Shown here: positions 25,327 to 35,226 of the stretch, in pieces
Numbering within the stretch: the stretch's first letter is position 1
How the letters are laid out: each line of letters begins with the position of its first letter
NCBI GenBank assembly: GCA_025362975.1
Contig: JANYES010000013.1
Location: 1-64,000 of the forward strand
Reading direction: 5' to 3'
Source of the DNA: Alphaproteobacteria bacterium
Lineage (GTDB): Bacteria > Pseudomonadota > Alphaproteobacteria > Rickettsiales > SXRF01
Length of the DNA stretch: 64,000 nt
The notes under the pieces: model-generated
The model's input: only the letters and a program-made list of their open reading frames with translations
Database searches by the model: none
What the model was told of the DNA's origin: nothing
Position numbers and translations under genes: made by a program

Positions 25327-27561
25327 TTAAATAGGGTTCAGATCAATATCTAGCACCATTACTTCACATTGAAATGCACGATATCGGAAGAAACGATCTT
25401 TTTTTTCATCGTCTATCTCGTTTGCCGTTAATGTGTGATGGCCGCGCTCCACCGGCCATAGGAAGCTCCCTCCTTCGGTGGTGGTAACGGGCTTCCCGTT
25501 AAGTACCCACACTACCTTGCGGCCAGCGGCGATACCACCTGCGACAAATTCAAATGCCTGGCGGTCGGAAGGAATACGAGGATCATAGGCAATCTGTAAT
25601 CCTTCGGTTGGCCGTATCAGTGTAAGACCGCGCGGTGGATCAGTGCGCTTTTCACCACTTGGTTCAGTGCCGGGGATAAAATATTCCGTGCGTGAGAAGC
25701 AATCTTTTTTCCCGGCACCTTCATCATAGTTGGTGCATATTTCTTTCTGTACCAGCTTCGGACTTAAGTAGAGCGCATGGGCTGTGCCAAGTTCGGCAAG
25801 GTCGGCAAATATTCCGCGCAATATAAGTGCTGGTCCTACAGAGCCTGTAATGCCGTCCATAGGTGTTTGGTCTAAATTGCCGAGCCACACACCCACCGTA
25901 TAGCGCGAATCAAAGCCAAGCACCCAGGCATCCCGGTAATCCGTAGAGGTGCCTGTCTTGACGGCGGTTTGTACTGGAAGATTGAGCACGCTTCCTGCTC
26001 CGAATTCGCGCCTGCGGGCGAATGGATCGGAGAGAATATTAGCAATTAACGAAGTTGCTTCCGGCGAATAGATACGGACGTTTTCACGGGTAAATGGTGG
26101 TTGAGGCAAGGGCGTCAGCGGGCGGAATACGCCACGATTTGCCAAGGCACTATATCCCTGAACCATTTCAAATAATGTCACCTCTCCATTACCCAGCGCG
26201 AGTCCTTCTTTATAAAATTCCACTGGCTGTGTAAGGCTCGAAAAGCCAAGCGCGTGCAACGTGTCAAGATAACGGGATGGCGTTATGAATGTAATTGTTT
26301 CCAACGCCGGGATATTGAGAGAATTGCCTAACGCTTCCCGAAGTGAAATTTTACCGTAAAATGTATGGCTGTAATTATGGAAATCATGCAACCCAGAGCC
26401 GATAGCCTCAGCCATAGGTGCATCATCCAATTCTGTTGCTGGCGACCAGCCAGAATCAAGCGCCATTGCGTATAAGAACGGTTTCATTGATGATCCGGGT
26501 TGACGCGGCGAGCGCACGGTATCGATGTCATGTCCCGGCGTTTCTGTCTTCAATTCTTCATTTCCGGCGCCGCCTACCGCCCAGGCAAGAATTTCGCCTG
26601 TGGTATGATCGACTACCAGCAGTGCGCCATTATGCACCTGCTTGCGTTTTAATGCCTTGATTCGCTCATCTAGCAAACTTTGTGCTGTATGCTGCAATTC
26701 GCCATCCAAAGTCGTAAGTAATGCGCCATTCTCGCTTAAACGATAGGGGATCGTTTCACGAATATAATTAATGAAATGTGTTGTGCTTAGTGGTGGTGAA
26801 GGCAGTTCAAGGGTGATGGTTTCAGCAAGTAATTGTTTATTTTCCTGCTCTGTTAATTCCTTGCGCTCGATCATACTCTGGGCAAGTCTTGCAACGGCGG
26901 ATTCTATCGCATCGGGATTTTTATACAAATCGAGTGCCGATGGTGCGCGGGGCAATATAGTTAGTGCCAGCATTTCCTTATGCGTCAGCGTATCCATATC
27001 ACGGTTGAAATAATAACGGGCCGCTTGCGCTACGCCACGGCGGTTGGCTGCATACGGCACCTGATTAAGGTAAAATTCGAGGATTTCACCTTTGCTTGCA
27101 TGCATTTCCAATAAGGTTGCCTCAAATCCTTCAACCCAACGCGACCATAAATTGCGCGGGCGTGGGTGAATAATCCGCACTACTTGCTCGGTAATCGTGC
27201 TGGCGCCACGCACCGATTTGCGTGCGTGAATATTCTGCCATAAGGCGCTGGCGCGGGCTTTCCAATCCACACCGTGATGCTCAAAAAAATGTCGATCTTC
27301 CGAAGTAACGAATGCCTGACGCAGTAATTCAGGCATTTCGTGCAATGGCACAATATCTACCGTATTGAAACGGTTCTGATAGGAAATACCGAGCGGTTTG
27401 CCCCGGCGGTCTAACACTTGGAAACGTTGGGCATCGTTTGTCGCGGCACGCAAAGAGAGCGTTGGTGTTTGCACGTCCCATGCGGTTTTGAAGGCAATAA
27501 CAGCAACAAGTGCTATTGTCCCGCGAAACGCTATTTTCCCATATCGTTTGTATTTTGACAT
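25327..27561 (-). CDS. pbpC: Penicillin-binding protein 1C
   Basis: Transglycosylase ATSEDRHFFEHHGVDWKA...GASTITEQ; transpeptidase PGSSMKPF, NSLN, KTGTS; PBP1C-type C-terminus; adjacent to A2M. Confidence 0.93.
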   Translation of the reverse strand: MSKYKRYGKIAFRGTIALVAVIAFKTAWDVQTPTLSLRAATNDAQRFQVLDRRGKPLGISYQNRFNTVDIVPLHEMPELLRQAFVTSEDRHFFEHHGVDWKARASALWQNIHARKSVRGASTITEQVVRIIHPRPRNLWSRWVEGFEATLLEMHASKGEILEFYLNQVPYAANRRGVAQAARYYFNRDMDTLTHKEMLALTILPRAPSALDLYKNPDAIESAVARLAQSMIERKELTEQENKQLLAETITLELPSPPLSTTHFINYIRETIPYRLSENGALLTTLDGELQHTAQSLLDERIKALKRKQVHNGALLVVDHTTGEILAWAVGGAGNEELKTETPGHDIDTVRSPRQPGSSMKPFLYAMALDSGWSPATELDDAPMAEAIGSGLHDFHNYSHTFYGKISLREALGNSLNIPALETITFITPSRYLDTLHALGFSSLTQPVEFYKEGLALGNGEVTLFEMVQGYSALANRGVFRPLTPLPQPPFTRENVRIYSPEATSLIANILSDPFARRREFGAGSVLNLPVQTAVKTGTSTDYRDAWVLGFDSRYTVGVWLGNLDQTPMDGITGSVGPALILRGIFADLAELGTAHALYLSPKLVQKEICTNYDEGAGKKDCFSRTEYFIPGTEPSGEKRTDPPRGLTLIRPTEGLQIAYDPRIPSDRQAFEFVAGGIAAGRKVVWVLNGKPVTTTEGGSFLWPVERGHHTLTANEIDDEKKDRFFRYRAFQCEVMVLDIDLNPI

Positions 27562-27571
27562 GGCTTAAGCC

Positions 27572-30500
27572 TCAAGGCTTTGCCGCCGGTGCCGTTTCCT
27601 GCTCACCAACTTTTAGATTTAACCCCTCAGTTTTGCCATATACGTCAGGATCGTACATTTCCTCAGCCATGCTAGGCAAGGCACTGAACGTGCCGGTGGC
27701 GATAGCTTGTGCAGCATAGGACAGGTGATAATTTCCTGCTGGCAAATAATCGGAATAGAAGCGCACCGAATCATGCCGAATTTCTTGATGGTAGAAGCTC
27801 CAGCGGCTCACTCCAAAATCAATCCAGTCGGAGAACTTAAACCAGAACGAACCACCCGCCGCGCTAAAATCACCTTTTCTGGCATCGACTTCGGATGCGG
27901 TTGCGAGATCACGATTGACTGGCTCCAACCCACCCGGCACCGAATCATCTACTACTACGAAATTGCGGGCGGCGGGAACGGATAGATATAAGTCAACGCG
28001 CACCAATTCGCCGCGCTTAATTTGTGCGGGCGATTGTAGCAATTCCCATTTTCCACCGCGTTCAACACTATATTCGCGGTGTATTTCTATACCGGCATTG
28101 GCAGGTTTGCTCATTTCAACTGGCAATGCGTAAGCCAGCCGTGTTGCGTAATAGAGCCGTCCCGTACCGCTACGCTCGATTTGGACAGTTGCTTTACGGC
28201 CAGCATCGCCATCTTTAATTGGACGTTCTAAGCTCGCTGCTGGATCGCGTACGTCTTTGAAGGCCGCTTTGCCAAAGGTTTCACCATCCATGCTCGCTTT
28301 AACGGCCATGTTCGGTTTATCTTTCTCATAAACACGCGCAAAATCTATCAGCGCATTCATGCAGAACATATTTTCCTGCGTATTTTCCCAATGGTCACGG
28401 TTTTTGCGATCCTGAGTGATGGCACGCACCAGTTTGAACAGCACATCACCAACCAGTTTCTTGCCATCTTCACGTTCACCATAAGCCGTGAATGCATCAA
28501 GCACCGCACAATTTTCACGCAGCGGTGAGGCAAGAATACGGGTATAGCTATCATCCCATGTTTCGCTGAATACAAACTTGCCGCCAGTTTCATTAGAGGT
28601 GGCCAATATCATCTTCGCTACATCGGGCGCATATTTCTCTCCGCCTTTAATCGCCAATGCCGCTTGCATGAAATAGCTTTTGCCGAACAGCGACATTTTC
28701 TTCACATGCGGTTGATAGCGCTCCAAATCAGCTATGTCGGTTTTACCGCGCTCAGCCAATGCAGCCAACGCCACCGCACGCACGGTAGAAGTCATGCCTT
28801 CGGAATAGAAATCCGGCACGGCATCGTTCTTAAGTAGATTGCTCAAATAGGTATGCAGTTTATTTTCTACTTGCTCAGGAACGGTATAACCGCTTTTACG
28901 CAGCCAGTTGAAGGCAATGGCCGTATAAGCGCTTAAGTACGGATCGACATACTGATCCTGCGCCAGGAAATAGGTCATACCGCCATTTGGCGCTTGGAAA
29001 CTTGCCGCCTGATCGAGCGTGGATTGTGGCAACGCATCACTGCCTTCCCATTTTAGGCCATCAGGTAAATAGGCTTTCAGGTTCTTATAGTGCGCCGCCA
29101 TGACGCCTTTGCTCAATTTCTGCTCCCAACACATATATGGATAATCACGCATATACTTAAATGCGCCCGAAACATTTCCGATAACGGTCGGTGAGGCAAT
29201 AACGCTAACGCTGCCAATATCCGGTAATATATCTTTCGGGAACTGGATAGGTTCTTCGATTTTATCTTGTGTGGTGGTGCCATAATTAGCAGCAACGTTA
29301 AGGCTGCGGCGCTTGTTTACCGGCACATTATGCACCATGCCATCACGATCAAGCTCATCACCCGCCATGACAGTAAAACGTAACTCTCCAGCTTCTACAT
29401 CGCGCGAAAGCGCTATCGCTGTGGTTTGAATCGGCATCAACACGGTTGTGCGTTTATAAGGAGCCAGTGTAACCGTTTTCGTCAAGTCGGCAGGGGTTTT
29501 AGCCGCATCGAGATTACCCTCGGTATGAACGGTAACATTAAGTGTGCGTTCCTTGTCAGTGCGATTCATCACACTGAATCCGGCATCGAATGTATCACCT
29601 TCCATAACCTGATTTGGCATCACGGGGCGCACTTCCGTAGGGCGATTAACTTTAAAATTAGCATCACCCAACCCGAAACGGTCAGTTGGCGTGGTGGCAA
29701 TGGCCAGAATACGCCAACCAGTCAGATTGTCCGGCGCATCAAAGGTTGCGGTTGCGTTACCGTCCTTATCGGTTTTAAGTTCAGCATTCCAATAACTCAC
29801 GAATTTGAACAAGGAACGCATGCTCAAATCTGCGCCGCCATCGCCGCCGGGATTCGCGCCTTTTTTCTCAAATCTTTGGCGACCGAGAAGCCGGGTAAGT
29901 AGGCTGTAGTTCCGTAAATCGAGGCTATCTAACTTATAAAAGCCAGCGTATGGATCAAAATAGCTTTTGCCACCAGCAATCAAGTCGAATACCGATTCGT
30001 CAAGTACGGCAACCGTGAGTTCGATAGGCTCCTTTTTATCCTTCATGCGCGGCTCGGCATGTAGCGTTACCGTTACTTTATCACGCGGCTTGTAAACCGG
30101 TTGGGCGGTTTTAGCAGTGATCACCATTTCCTTGTAAGGGTCTTTCACTGGCACCGTGACATAACCCATACGGTAGGTAGGCTTACCTAAATCCACTTGG
30201 CCTTCGCCTAACGGTTTTTCGACACGCGGTGAAACGATAACGACCGAAAGATAGAATCCCGGCAGGTAGTCAGGTTTGATTTTGAATTCGACTACAGGCG
30301 TAGAGCTATCGAACGTTTGCACGAAATGATCGATGACGCCGTAGCGCTCGATGGTGATCAATGCTTTAGCGCCCGGATAGGGATTTTTTACCAAATAGCG
30401 TGCGGTATCGCCTACTTTATAGTTAGTGCTTTCGGGAACAATGGTCAGGCTGCTATCGCTGCCATTATCCCACATAACAAAATCATGGCCGACCGCATAG

Positions 30501-32080
30501 GTGCTGAGGGTCGTGGAATGGTCATTGCCCTTAGTATCCTTGATTTTGGCTATTGCACGATAAACACCGGCTTTATCGGGTGTAAATGTGCAGGTAAGTG
30601 GTGCATCTTCCGATGCTCCTTTGCATCTGCCCACTGCCTCCCATTCACTATGATATTCCGTCAGGTAAGCATTGCCCGCGCCTTTAACGCGTGCCGCCTT
30701 GGTGGTTTGATGTTCCAGCGCAATATTTACCGGCGTGCCTTTAACTGGATTGCCGTGATCATCCACGACGATATATTGAATCGCAGCTGGTTTTCCTACG
30801 TTGTAGAGCCATTCGGTAGCATGAAGGCCGACCAAGCGATCAACGCCCACATAATCGGCATGCGATTGACCAGTAATATATTTACCCCGATCATCGGCAA
30901 CGGCGCTTTCTACCAGTAGCTTCCCATAAACCACTTTGGGAGTGCCGGTCGAAAAATTCAGCGCAAGTTCGCCTTTATCATTCACCTTATCGATTTTCTG
31001 GAAAATCTGCTGCGAAGGCGTTTCGTATTGGTAGCTATCGAACTGGAAATTTTTAGCCAACGGATGCTTGGACATGAATGGCGCACTATCAAGCATTGCA
31101 GTAATGCGCGTCGCGGCATCCGTATATGCACCGCCAGAGTGCAATTCGGCGTGGGTTGCTACATCCACTTGCTCGTCGGCATGAAATAGATCGCCGTTCA
31201 GCTGGTTGCCTACATGGGAAGAGGAAGGCGTAAAATCGCTGACCAGCACCCGCATGGGAATCCATGATTTCTTAGTGGCGCTATATCTGTCATTATCAGC
31301 GTCATTATTTCTACCATCGGCACCGCTGTCAGGCTGTTCTTCGGCGTTTTCATCCTCATTATCATCAGATTTAGCAGCAAAATCGGCAATCAATTTGAAT
31401 TGATACCAACCCACCGCGCCTTCTTTAGGCACGATAAATTCGCCGCTTGTTCCGCCGAAGGGTGATAGCTTGACGTCTTTAACATCTTCCACCACCTTAC
31501 CCATAGGATCGAGGATTTTTAACCGGTAGCCTTTGGCTGGCCCAGGTATGAAACCATTATTGTCCTGATTGCGGACGTAGATTTTATACTGGATTGTATC
31601 CCCGGCACGGTAAATCCCTTGTGCGGTAGTACCCCAAGTACGCATATGCCCATAGCGCTGCTTATTGGAAGGATAAACCGATTCGCTACCCGAAGCGCGG
31701 TAAGCATCTATGATAAACGATTGCGCTATCGGCAATAGCGCCATGTCATCACCTTTTTCCACGCGCAGGAAATAACGCGTATCTTCATCACGATATTTGT
31801 TTGTAATCGAAAGATCAGGGTCGAGCGTATCCGTTCCCGGCAGGAACGCTATACCGGAAACATCGGTTGTGGCTTGCGCCGTATTATCTTTAACCGTGTG
31901 CAGCGTTGTGAATGCATCTTGATATATACTAACTTTAGCGCCAGCGACCGGAGCGCCACTAACCATATCCGTTACCCAGGCGATCGTATTAAAATGACCA
32001 AGTTTAAGATGCACCTGATAAGGTGCTACCTGTGCAAATAGACGAGGGTAATATTTTCCGACAACTGGATCGGTTTGCAA
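27572..32080 (-). CDS. Bacterial alpha-2-macroglobulin, central and C-terminal part (thioester-containing)
   Basis: MG domains, LTGWRILAIATTPTDRFG, thioester motif CWEQ (29120-29131), C-terminal receptor-binding-like region; N-terminal part is in the overlapping ORF 32026..33660. Confidence 0.9.
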   Translation of the reverse strand: MQTDPVVGKYYPRLFAQVAPYQVHLKLGHFNTIAWVTDMVSGAPVAGAKVSIYQDAFTTLHTVKDNTAQATTDVSGIAFLPGTDTLDPDLSITNKYRDEDTRYFLRVEKGDDMALLPIAQSFIIDAYRASGSESVYPSNKQRYGHMRTWGTTAQGIYRAGDTIQYKIYVRNQDNNGFIPGPAKGYRLKILDPMGKVVEDVKDVKLSPFGGTSGEFIVPKEGAVGWYQFKLIADFAAKSDDNEDENAEEQPDSGADGRNNDADNDRYSATKKSWIPMRVLVSDFTPSSSHVGNQLNGDLFHADEQVDVATHAELHSGGAYTDAATRITAMLDSAPFMSKHPLAKNFQFDSYQYETPSQQIFQKIDKVNDKGELALNFSTGTPKVVYGKLLVESAVADDRGKYITGQSHADYVGVDRLVGLHATEWLYNVGKPAAIQYIVVDDHGNPVKGTPVNIALEHQTTKAARVKGAGNAYLTEYHSEWEAVGRCKGASEDAPLTCTFTPDKAGVYRAIAKIKDTKGNDHSTTLSTYAVGHDFVMWDNGSDSSLTIVPESTNYKVGDTARYLVKNPYPGAKALITIERYGVIDHFVQTFDSSTPVVEFKIKPDYLPGFYLSVVIVSPRVEKPLGEGQVDLGKPTYRMGYVTVPVKDPYKEMVITAKTAQPVYKPRDKVTVTLHAEPRMKDKKEPIELTVAVLDESVFDLIAGGKSYFDPYAGFYKLDSLDLRNYSLLTRLLGRQRFEKKGANPGGDGGADLSMRSLFKFVSYWNAELKTDKDGNATATFDAPDNLTGWRILAIATTPTDRFGLGDANFKVNRPTEVRPVMPNQVMEGDTFDAGFSVMNRTDKERTLNVTVHTEGNLDAAKTPADLTKTVTLAPYKRTTVLMPIQTTAIALSRDVEAGELRFTVMAGDELDRDGMVHNVPVNKRRSLNVAANYGTTTQDKIEEPIQFPKDILPDIGSVSVIASPTVIGNVSGAFKYMRDYPYMCWEQKLSKGVMAAHYKNLKAYLPDGLKWEGSDALPQSTLDQAASFQAPNGGMTYFLAQDQYVDPYLSAYTAIAFNWLRKSGYTVPEQVENKLHTYLSNLLKNDAVPDFYSEGMTSTVRAVALAALAERGKTDIADLERYQPHVKKMSLFGKSYFMQAALAIKGGEKYAPDVAKMILATSNETGGKFVFSETWDDSYTRILASPLRENCAVLDAFTAYGEREDGKKLVGDVLFKLVRAITQDRKNRDHWENTQENMFCMNALIDFARVYEKDKPNMAVKASMDGETFGKAAFKDVRDPAASLERPIKDGDAGRKATVQIERSGTGRLYYATRLAYALPVEMSKPANAGIEIHREYSVERGGKWELLQSPAQIKRGELVRVDLYLSVPAARNFVVVDDSVPGGLEPVNRDLATASEVDARKGDFSAAGGSFWFKFSDWIDFGVSRWSFYHQEIRHDSVRFYSDYLPAGNYHLSYAAQAIATGTFSALPSMAEEMYDPDVYGKTEGLNLKVGEQETAPAAKP

Positions 32081-33660
32081 AGAACCAAATACCGCGCCTG
32101 TTTTTCATCCAACATATCGCGCACGCCGAAGGGAACGGCAAATTGCACATCCTTCACACCCGGAACGTCTTTATGGAATGTCTGCCCGTCATCGCTGCTT
32201 TTGGCAGTCAAGCGGCGATAGTTGAATGTGTAATTATTCAGGTTATTAACAAAGAACGGCACTTCACTATCAACTCCCTTCTCCAATACTGCATCGCTGT
32301 AATCCAACACAAAGTTAGGATTGCGATGGTCGGTCGCAAAGGTAGAGGAAATAGAATGCCGCATCTCCCGACCGAACATATCCTGCACTTCGATAGGGTC
32401 TTGATGTTTGAACCATGACTTGATCCAATGCCATAGCCACTCGAAAATATTCATCGTCTGTGAGCGCGATTGCACCGTATATTCTTGTGCGGCTTTCAGG
32501 CCACCAGGGAGCCATACTTCATACGTTTTCCCTTTGCTATGTGGCTGGCGGAATTGATAGCCAACCTCAGCGCCACCTTCGGCATTATCCGTTGTTTCCG
32601 CTTCTTGTGTCTCCTCATCTGATTCCTTCCAGCCGCCGACCGGAGGGGTGAATTTTACCATCTTACCCATTTTGTCGCGCTCTACCGGCGTAGTGAACGA
32701 GAGCTGTACGCCCTGCATCGGATTGCACTTCCCAGTGGGCGACGTGTCAGCCGGAACCAGCAATTCTTTGCCATCATTCATGGTGCATTTAACGCCAACG
32801 AAGGTGAATTCCGGGTAGGTATCGAATTGCACGATTTCGTTGGAAGTAATACTAGCCTCAGGGCCAAGCGCAGAGATCAGCCCTGGCTCAGTTTTCAACA
32901 CTATATGCGTATCCAGCGGCAATTCCCTCACCGGCTCGATCAACCATATCCTGCGTGCTTCTTTTCCTGATTTTTTACGAAGATCATCATCGCTTTTTTG
33001 CGATGGTGCTTTTTTAAAGAGCAGCGCGTACCTCTCTCCCGGAACGGGGATGAATTGTGGTTGCTCATGATCCGTTGGGTCAGGCTTAACCTTAAGTGCG
33101 ACACGTTTATTATCATCGCCTACATTCAGGAACACATGCTGCGCCACCGATTCCTTATCCACCGGCTGATTGAACACCAATCGCATAATTGGATATCCCG
33201 GCGATTTCCACAGGCGGAATTCCTTATAGCGAATATCGGAACGCTGGGTAATGAAGCTGTGGTGATAGGTATCGGGAATGGTTACGTCATCTTCCGCTTT
33301 AATTCCTGGCTTGATTTCCAGGGTGTAATGCGTCGCTTCCCTGAGCGGCTCCTTGTCCGGCAGATTACACGCAAGTGCCGATGTATTTATCCACCGCCAT
33401 TCGCAAGGAATAGCCGGAGTAATGATTACAGGAATTTCGGAAGACGGACGCTCCATTTTCCCGATAGGCACCACGGGACGATTAAATTGGATGACAATCT
33501 GCTTACCGGTAGGTACATCCTCACCGTCCGGCGTAACTCTTATAATTTCTAGAGTTTTAAGTTTGGCTGCTTCAGCGGAATCAAAAGCAGCATAGGTAGT
33601 AAAAGGCGATAATAATACTATCGCGGCAGTAACAAGAAATAAGAAACGATTTGGAAGCAT
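32026..33660 (-). CDS. Bacterial alpha-2-macroglobulin, N-terminal part (signal peptide), frameshifted from the downstream part
   Basis: MLPNRFLFLVTAAIVLLSPFTTYA signal peptide; ends ...GVRDMLDEKQ; adding one A to the A5 tract (plus-strand T5 at 32101-32105) gives MLDEKTGAVFGSLQTDPVVGKYYPRLFA in one frame. Confidence 0.85.
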   Translation of the reverse strand: MLPNRFLFLVTAAIVLLSPFTTYAAFDSAEAAKLKTLEIIRVTPDGEDVPTGKQIVIQFNRPVVPIGKMERPSSEIPVIITPAIPCEWRWINTSALACNLPDKEPLREATHYTLEIKPGIKAEDDVTIPDTYHHSFITQRSDIRYKEFRLWKSPGYPIMRLVFNQPVDKESVAQHVFLNVGDDNKRVALKVKPDPTDHEQPQFIPVPGERYALLFKKAPSQKSDDDLRKKSGKEARRIWLIEPVRELPLDTHIVLKTEPGLISALGPEASITSNEIVQFDTYPEFTFVGVKCTMNDGKELLVPADTSPTGKCNPMQGVQLSFTTPVERDKMGKMVKFTPPVGGWKESDEETQEAETTDNAEGGAEVGYQFRQPHSKGKTYEVWLPGGLKAAQEYTVQSRSQTMNIFEWLWHWIKSWFKHQDPIEVQDMFGREMRHSISSTFATDHRNPNFVLDYSDAVLEKGVDSEVPFFVNNLNNYTFNYRRLTAKSSDDGQTFHKDVPGVKDVQFAVPFGVRDMLDEKQARYLVLCKPIQLSENITLVYLHR

Positions 33661-33763
33661 TTAATACCGCGCGCGATGGGACGAGCGGATCATAAATTAT
33701 TTATATTCAAATGCTACTGATTTAGTGAAACGTTAGAAATTGTGCGCATGCGCAATGGCGAAT

Positions 33764-33834
33764 TGGCGGCCTCGATACGAATCTAACGTGCGGCCTGGTC
33801 TTTCGGAGGGGCGCTTTATCTAGTTGAACCGTAC
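33764..33834 (-). pseudogene. Decayed tRNA-Arg copy
   Basis: tggcggcctcgatacgaatctaacgtgcggcctggtctttcggaggggcgctttatctagttgaaccgtac aligns along its length with the intact tRNA-Arg at 33946-34022, with substitutions and small indels. Confidence 0.7.
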
Positions 33835-33887
33835 AAAATAATACCCTATTGCTTGCTTTCATTCATTCCATTTATGCAAGTTCTTAT

Positions 33888-33994
33888 CTTGCTTACGAGC
33901 TATATTCTGTACGGTCACTTGATGTGGTCAAGCTATTGAAAGTATTGGCGCACCCGAGACGATTCGAACGTCCGACCTTTGCCTTCGGAGGGCA
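33888..33994. repeat. Right direct repeat: 3' flank plus 3' half of the intact tRNA-Arg
   Basis: Partner of 25194-25299. Confidence 0.8.
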
Positions 33995-34022
33995 ACGCTC
34001 TATCCAGCTGAGCTACGGGTGC
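33946..34022 (-). tRNA. tRNA-Arg (anticodon CCG), CCA encoded
   Basis: GCACCCGTAGCTCAGCTGGATAGAGCGTTGCCCTCCGAAGGCAAAGGTCGGACGTTCGAATCGTCTCGGGTGCGCCA; acceptor GCACCCG/CGGGTGC; anticodon loop CTCCGAA. Confidence 0.96.
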
Positions 34023-34151
34023 GTATGTGCTACCCGGGATTAGTGATGGGGGATTGGGGATTAGTAAAGCGAAAAATCATGCCGCACCCGGCGTAATAAG
34101 TTGTTAATGGTCGTGCTGTAGTATTAACACATCTTAACAGCAGGGGGATCT

Positions 34152-35168
34152 ATGGCTCGCATCACATTAAATCCTGAATTCGAAGATGGCCTGCGGGCAA
34201 AACTAGCTGAATACCAGGAACGCTTACAGGATCAGAAGGAAGCTAACTCACATGCCGCCCCGGAACTGGTAGGGCTTAGCACCCGCGCCAAAATCGAAGC
34301 GACGAAAGCGCTGCTGGAAAGCCCCGACGGCATCGACACCGCCGAGCTGGCCTTAAAACTCAACGCCAAATACGGTTCGGAAGCCGGAAATAAAGCCCTT
34401 GATGTGGTCACCGGATATAATCGAAACGGCGGGAAATCGCTATTCGCTGGAACCGGGCTTAAAAAACCGGAGAAAAAGAAACCTGTCGCCGCGCTTGTCA
34501 AAACCGGCAGCTTCACCGAAGCGCTCGCCGCGCAAGGCAAACCCGAAGCCATGTCGCAGGAAGAGTTCCAGCAACGCTATAATATCGACAACTATGCCCA
34601 CGGCGAAGATAAATTTGCCACGTTCGACTATCAGGGCATGGTGCACACGCGCGACGGCGACGTTATCTTCAAAGACGTGATGGCCACCAACGGCCTGCTG
34701 AAATCCGACGGCAACGACGGCATTCATGTCGGCACCGATGGCATCGTCGGTTATAGCGCACTCTCCGAAAACCATCGGATGAAAGGCCCGCAGGACGTCG
34801 GCGAATACGATATGTACATCAAAATCCCGGCCGCTATCCAGCAAGCGACCAATTCCTACACCCAGTACGACCAGTGCTTCGCCGCCAGCGAATTCGACGG
34901 CACGCCGCAGGAATTGCGCGAAATGCGCGAAAACGAAAATTACGTCGTCATCCGTACCAATCTCAACCCGCATGAAGACTCACTGGCGCGTCAGAAAATG
35001 CGCATTATCCATGAGGGCGTCATCACCCATATCGACAACGGCGGCAAGCTGGAGCAGATATCCGAACTCGTGTCCGCTATGGAAAGCCGTCTCGACCAGA
35101 TCGCCAGTCAAAGCCCGGCCGCGCTTAACCGCGTGAATGTCAGCTCCGGCAAGCTGATGCTAGATTAA
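34152..35168 (+). CDS. Hypothetical protein (338 aa)
   Basis: Long ORF with core-like codon usage, AGCAGGGGG upstream; no family recognised. Confidence 0.75.
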   Translation: MARITLNPEFEDGLRAKLAEYQERLQDQKEANSHAAPELVGLSTRAKIEATKALLESPDGIDTAELALKLNAKYGSEAGNKALDVVTGYNRNGGKSLFAGTGLKKPEKKKPVAALVKTGSFTEALAAQGKPEAMSQEEFQQRYNIDNYAHGEDKFATFDYQGMVHTRDGDVIFKDVMATNGLLKSDGNDGIHVGTDGIVGYSALSENHRMKGPQDVGEYDMYIKIPAAIQQATNSYTQYDQCFAASEFDGTPQELREMRENENYVVIRTNLNPHEDSLARQKMRIIHEGVITHIDNGGKLEQISELVSAMESRLDQIASQSPAALNRVNVSSGKLMLD

Positions 35169-35226
35169 TAGGGTTCGATTTCGGACACGGAATCGCTAAG
35201 GCTTATCCTCATTACACCATAAAGCA

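Larger units (their letters stand above)
25194..34022. mobile_element. Putative tRNA-Arg-associated genomic island carrying pbpC and alpha-2-macroglobulin
   Basis: AT-richer segment bounded by tRNA-Arg-derived direct repeats; no integrase found inside. Confidence 0.55.

Noticed and set aside
28357-28593. Small ORFs inside the alpha-2-macroglobulin gene (28357..28593, 29113..29295, 29426..29902, 30317..30919)
   Set aside because: Lie within a continuous macroglobulin reading frame; no independent coding evidence.
33849-34043. 64-aa ORF (…[22 protein letters not shown]…)
   Set aside because: Translation of the antisense of tRNA-Arg; a common spurious ORF type.
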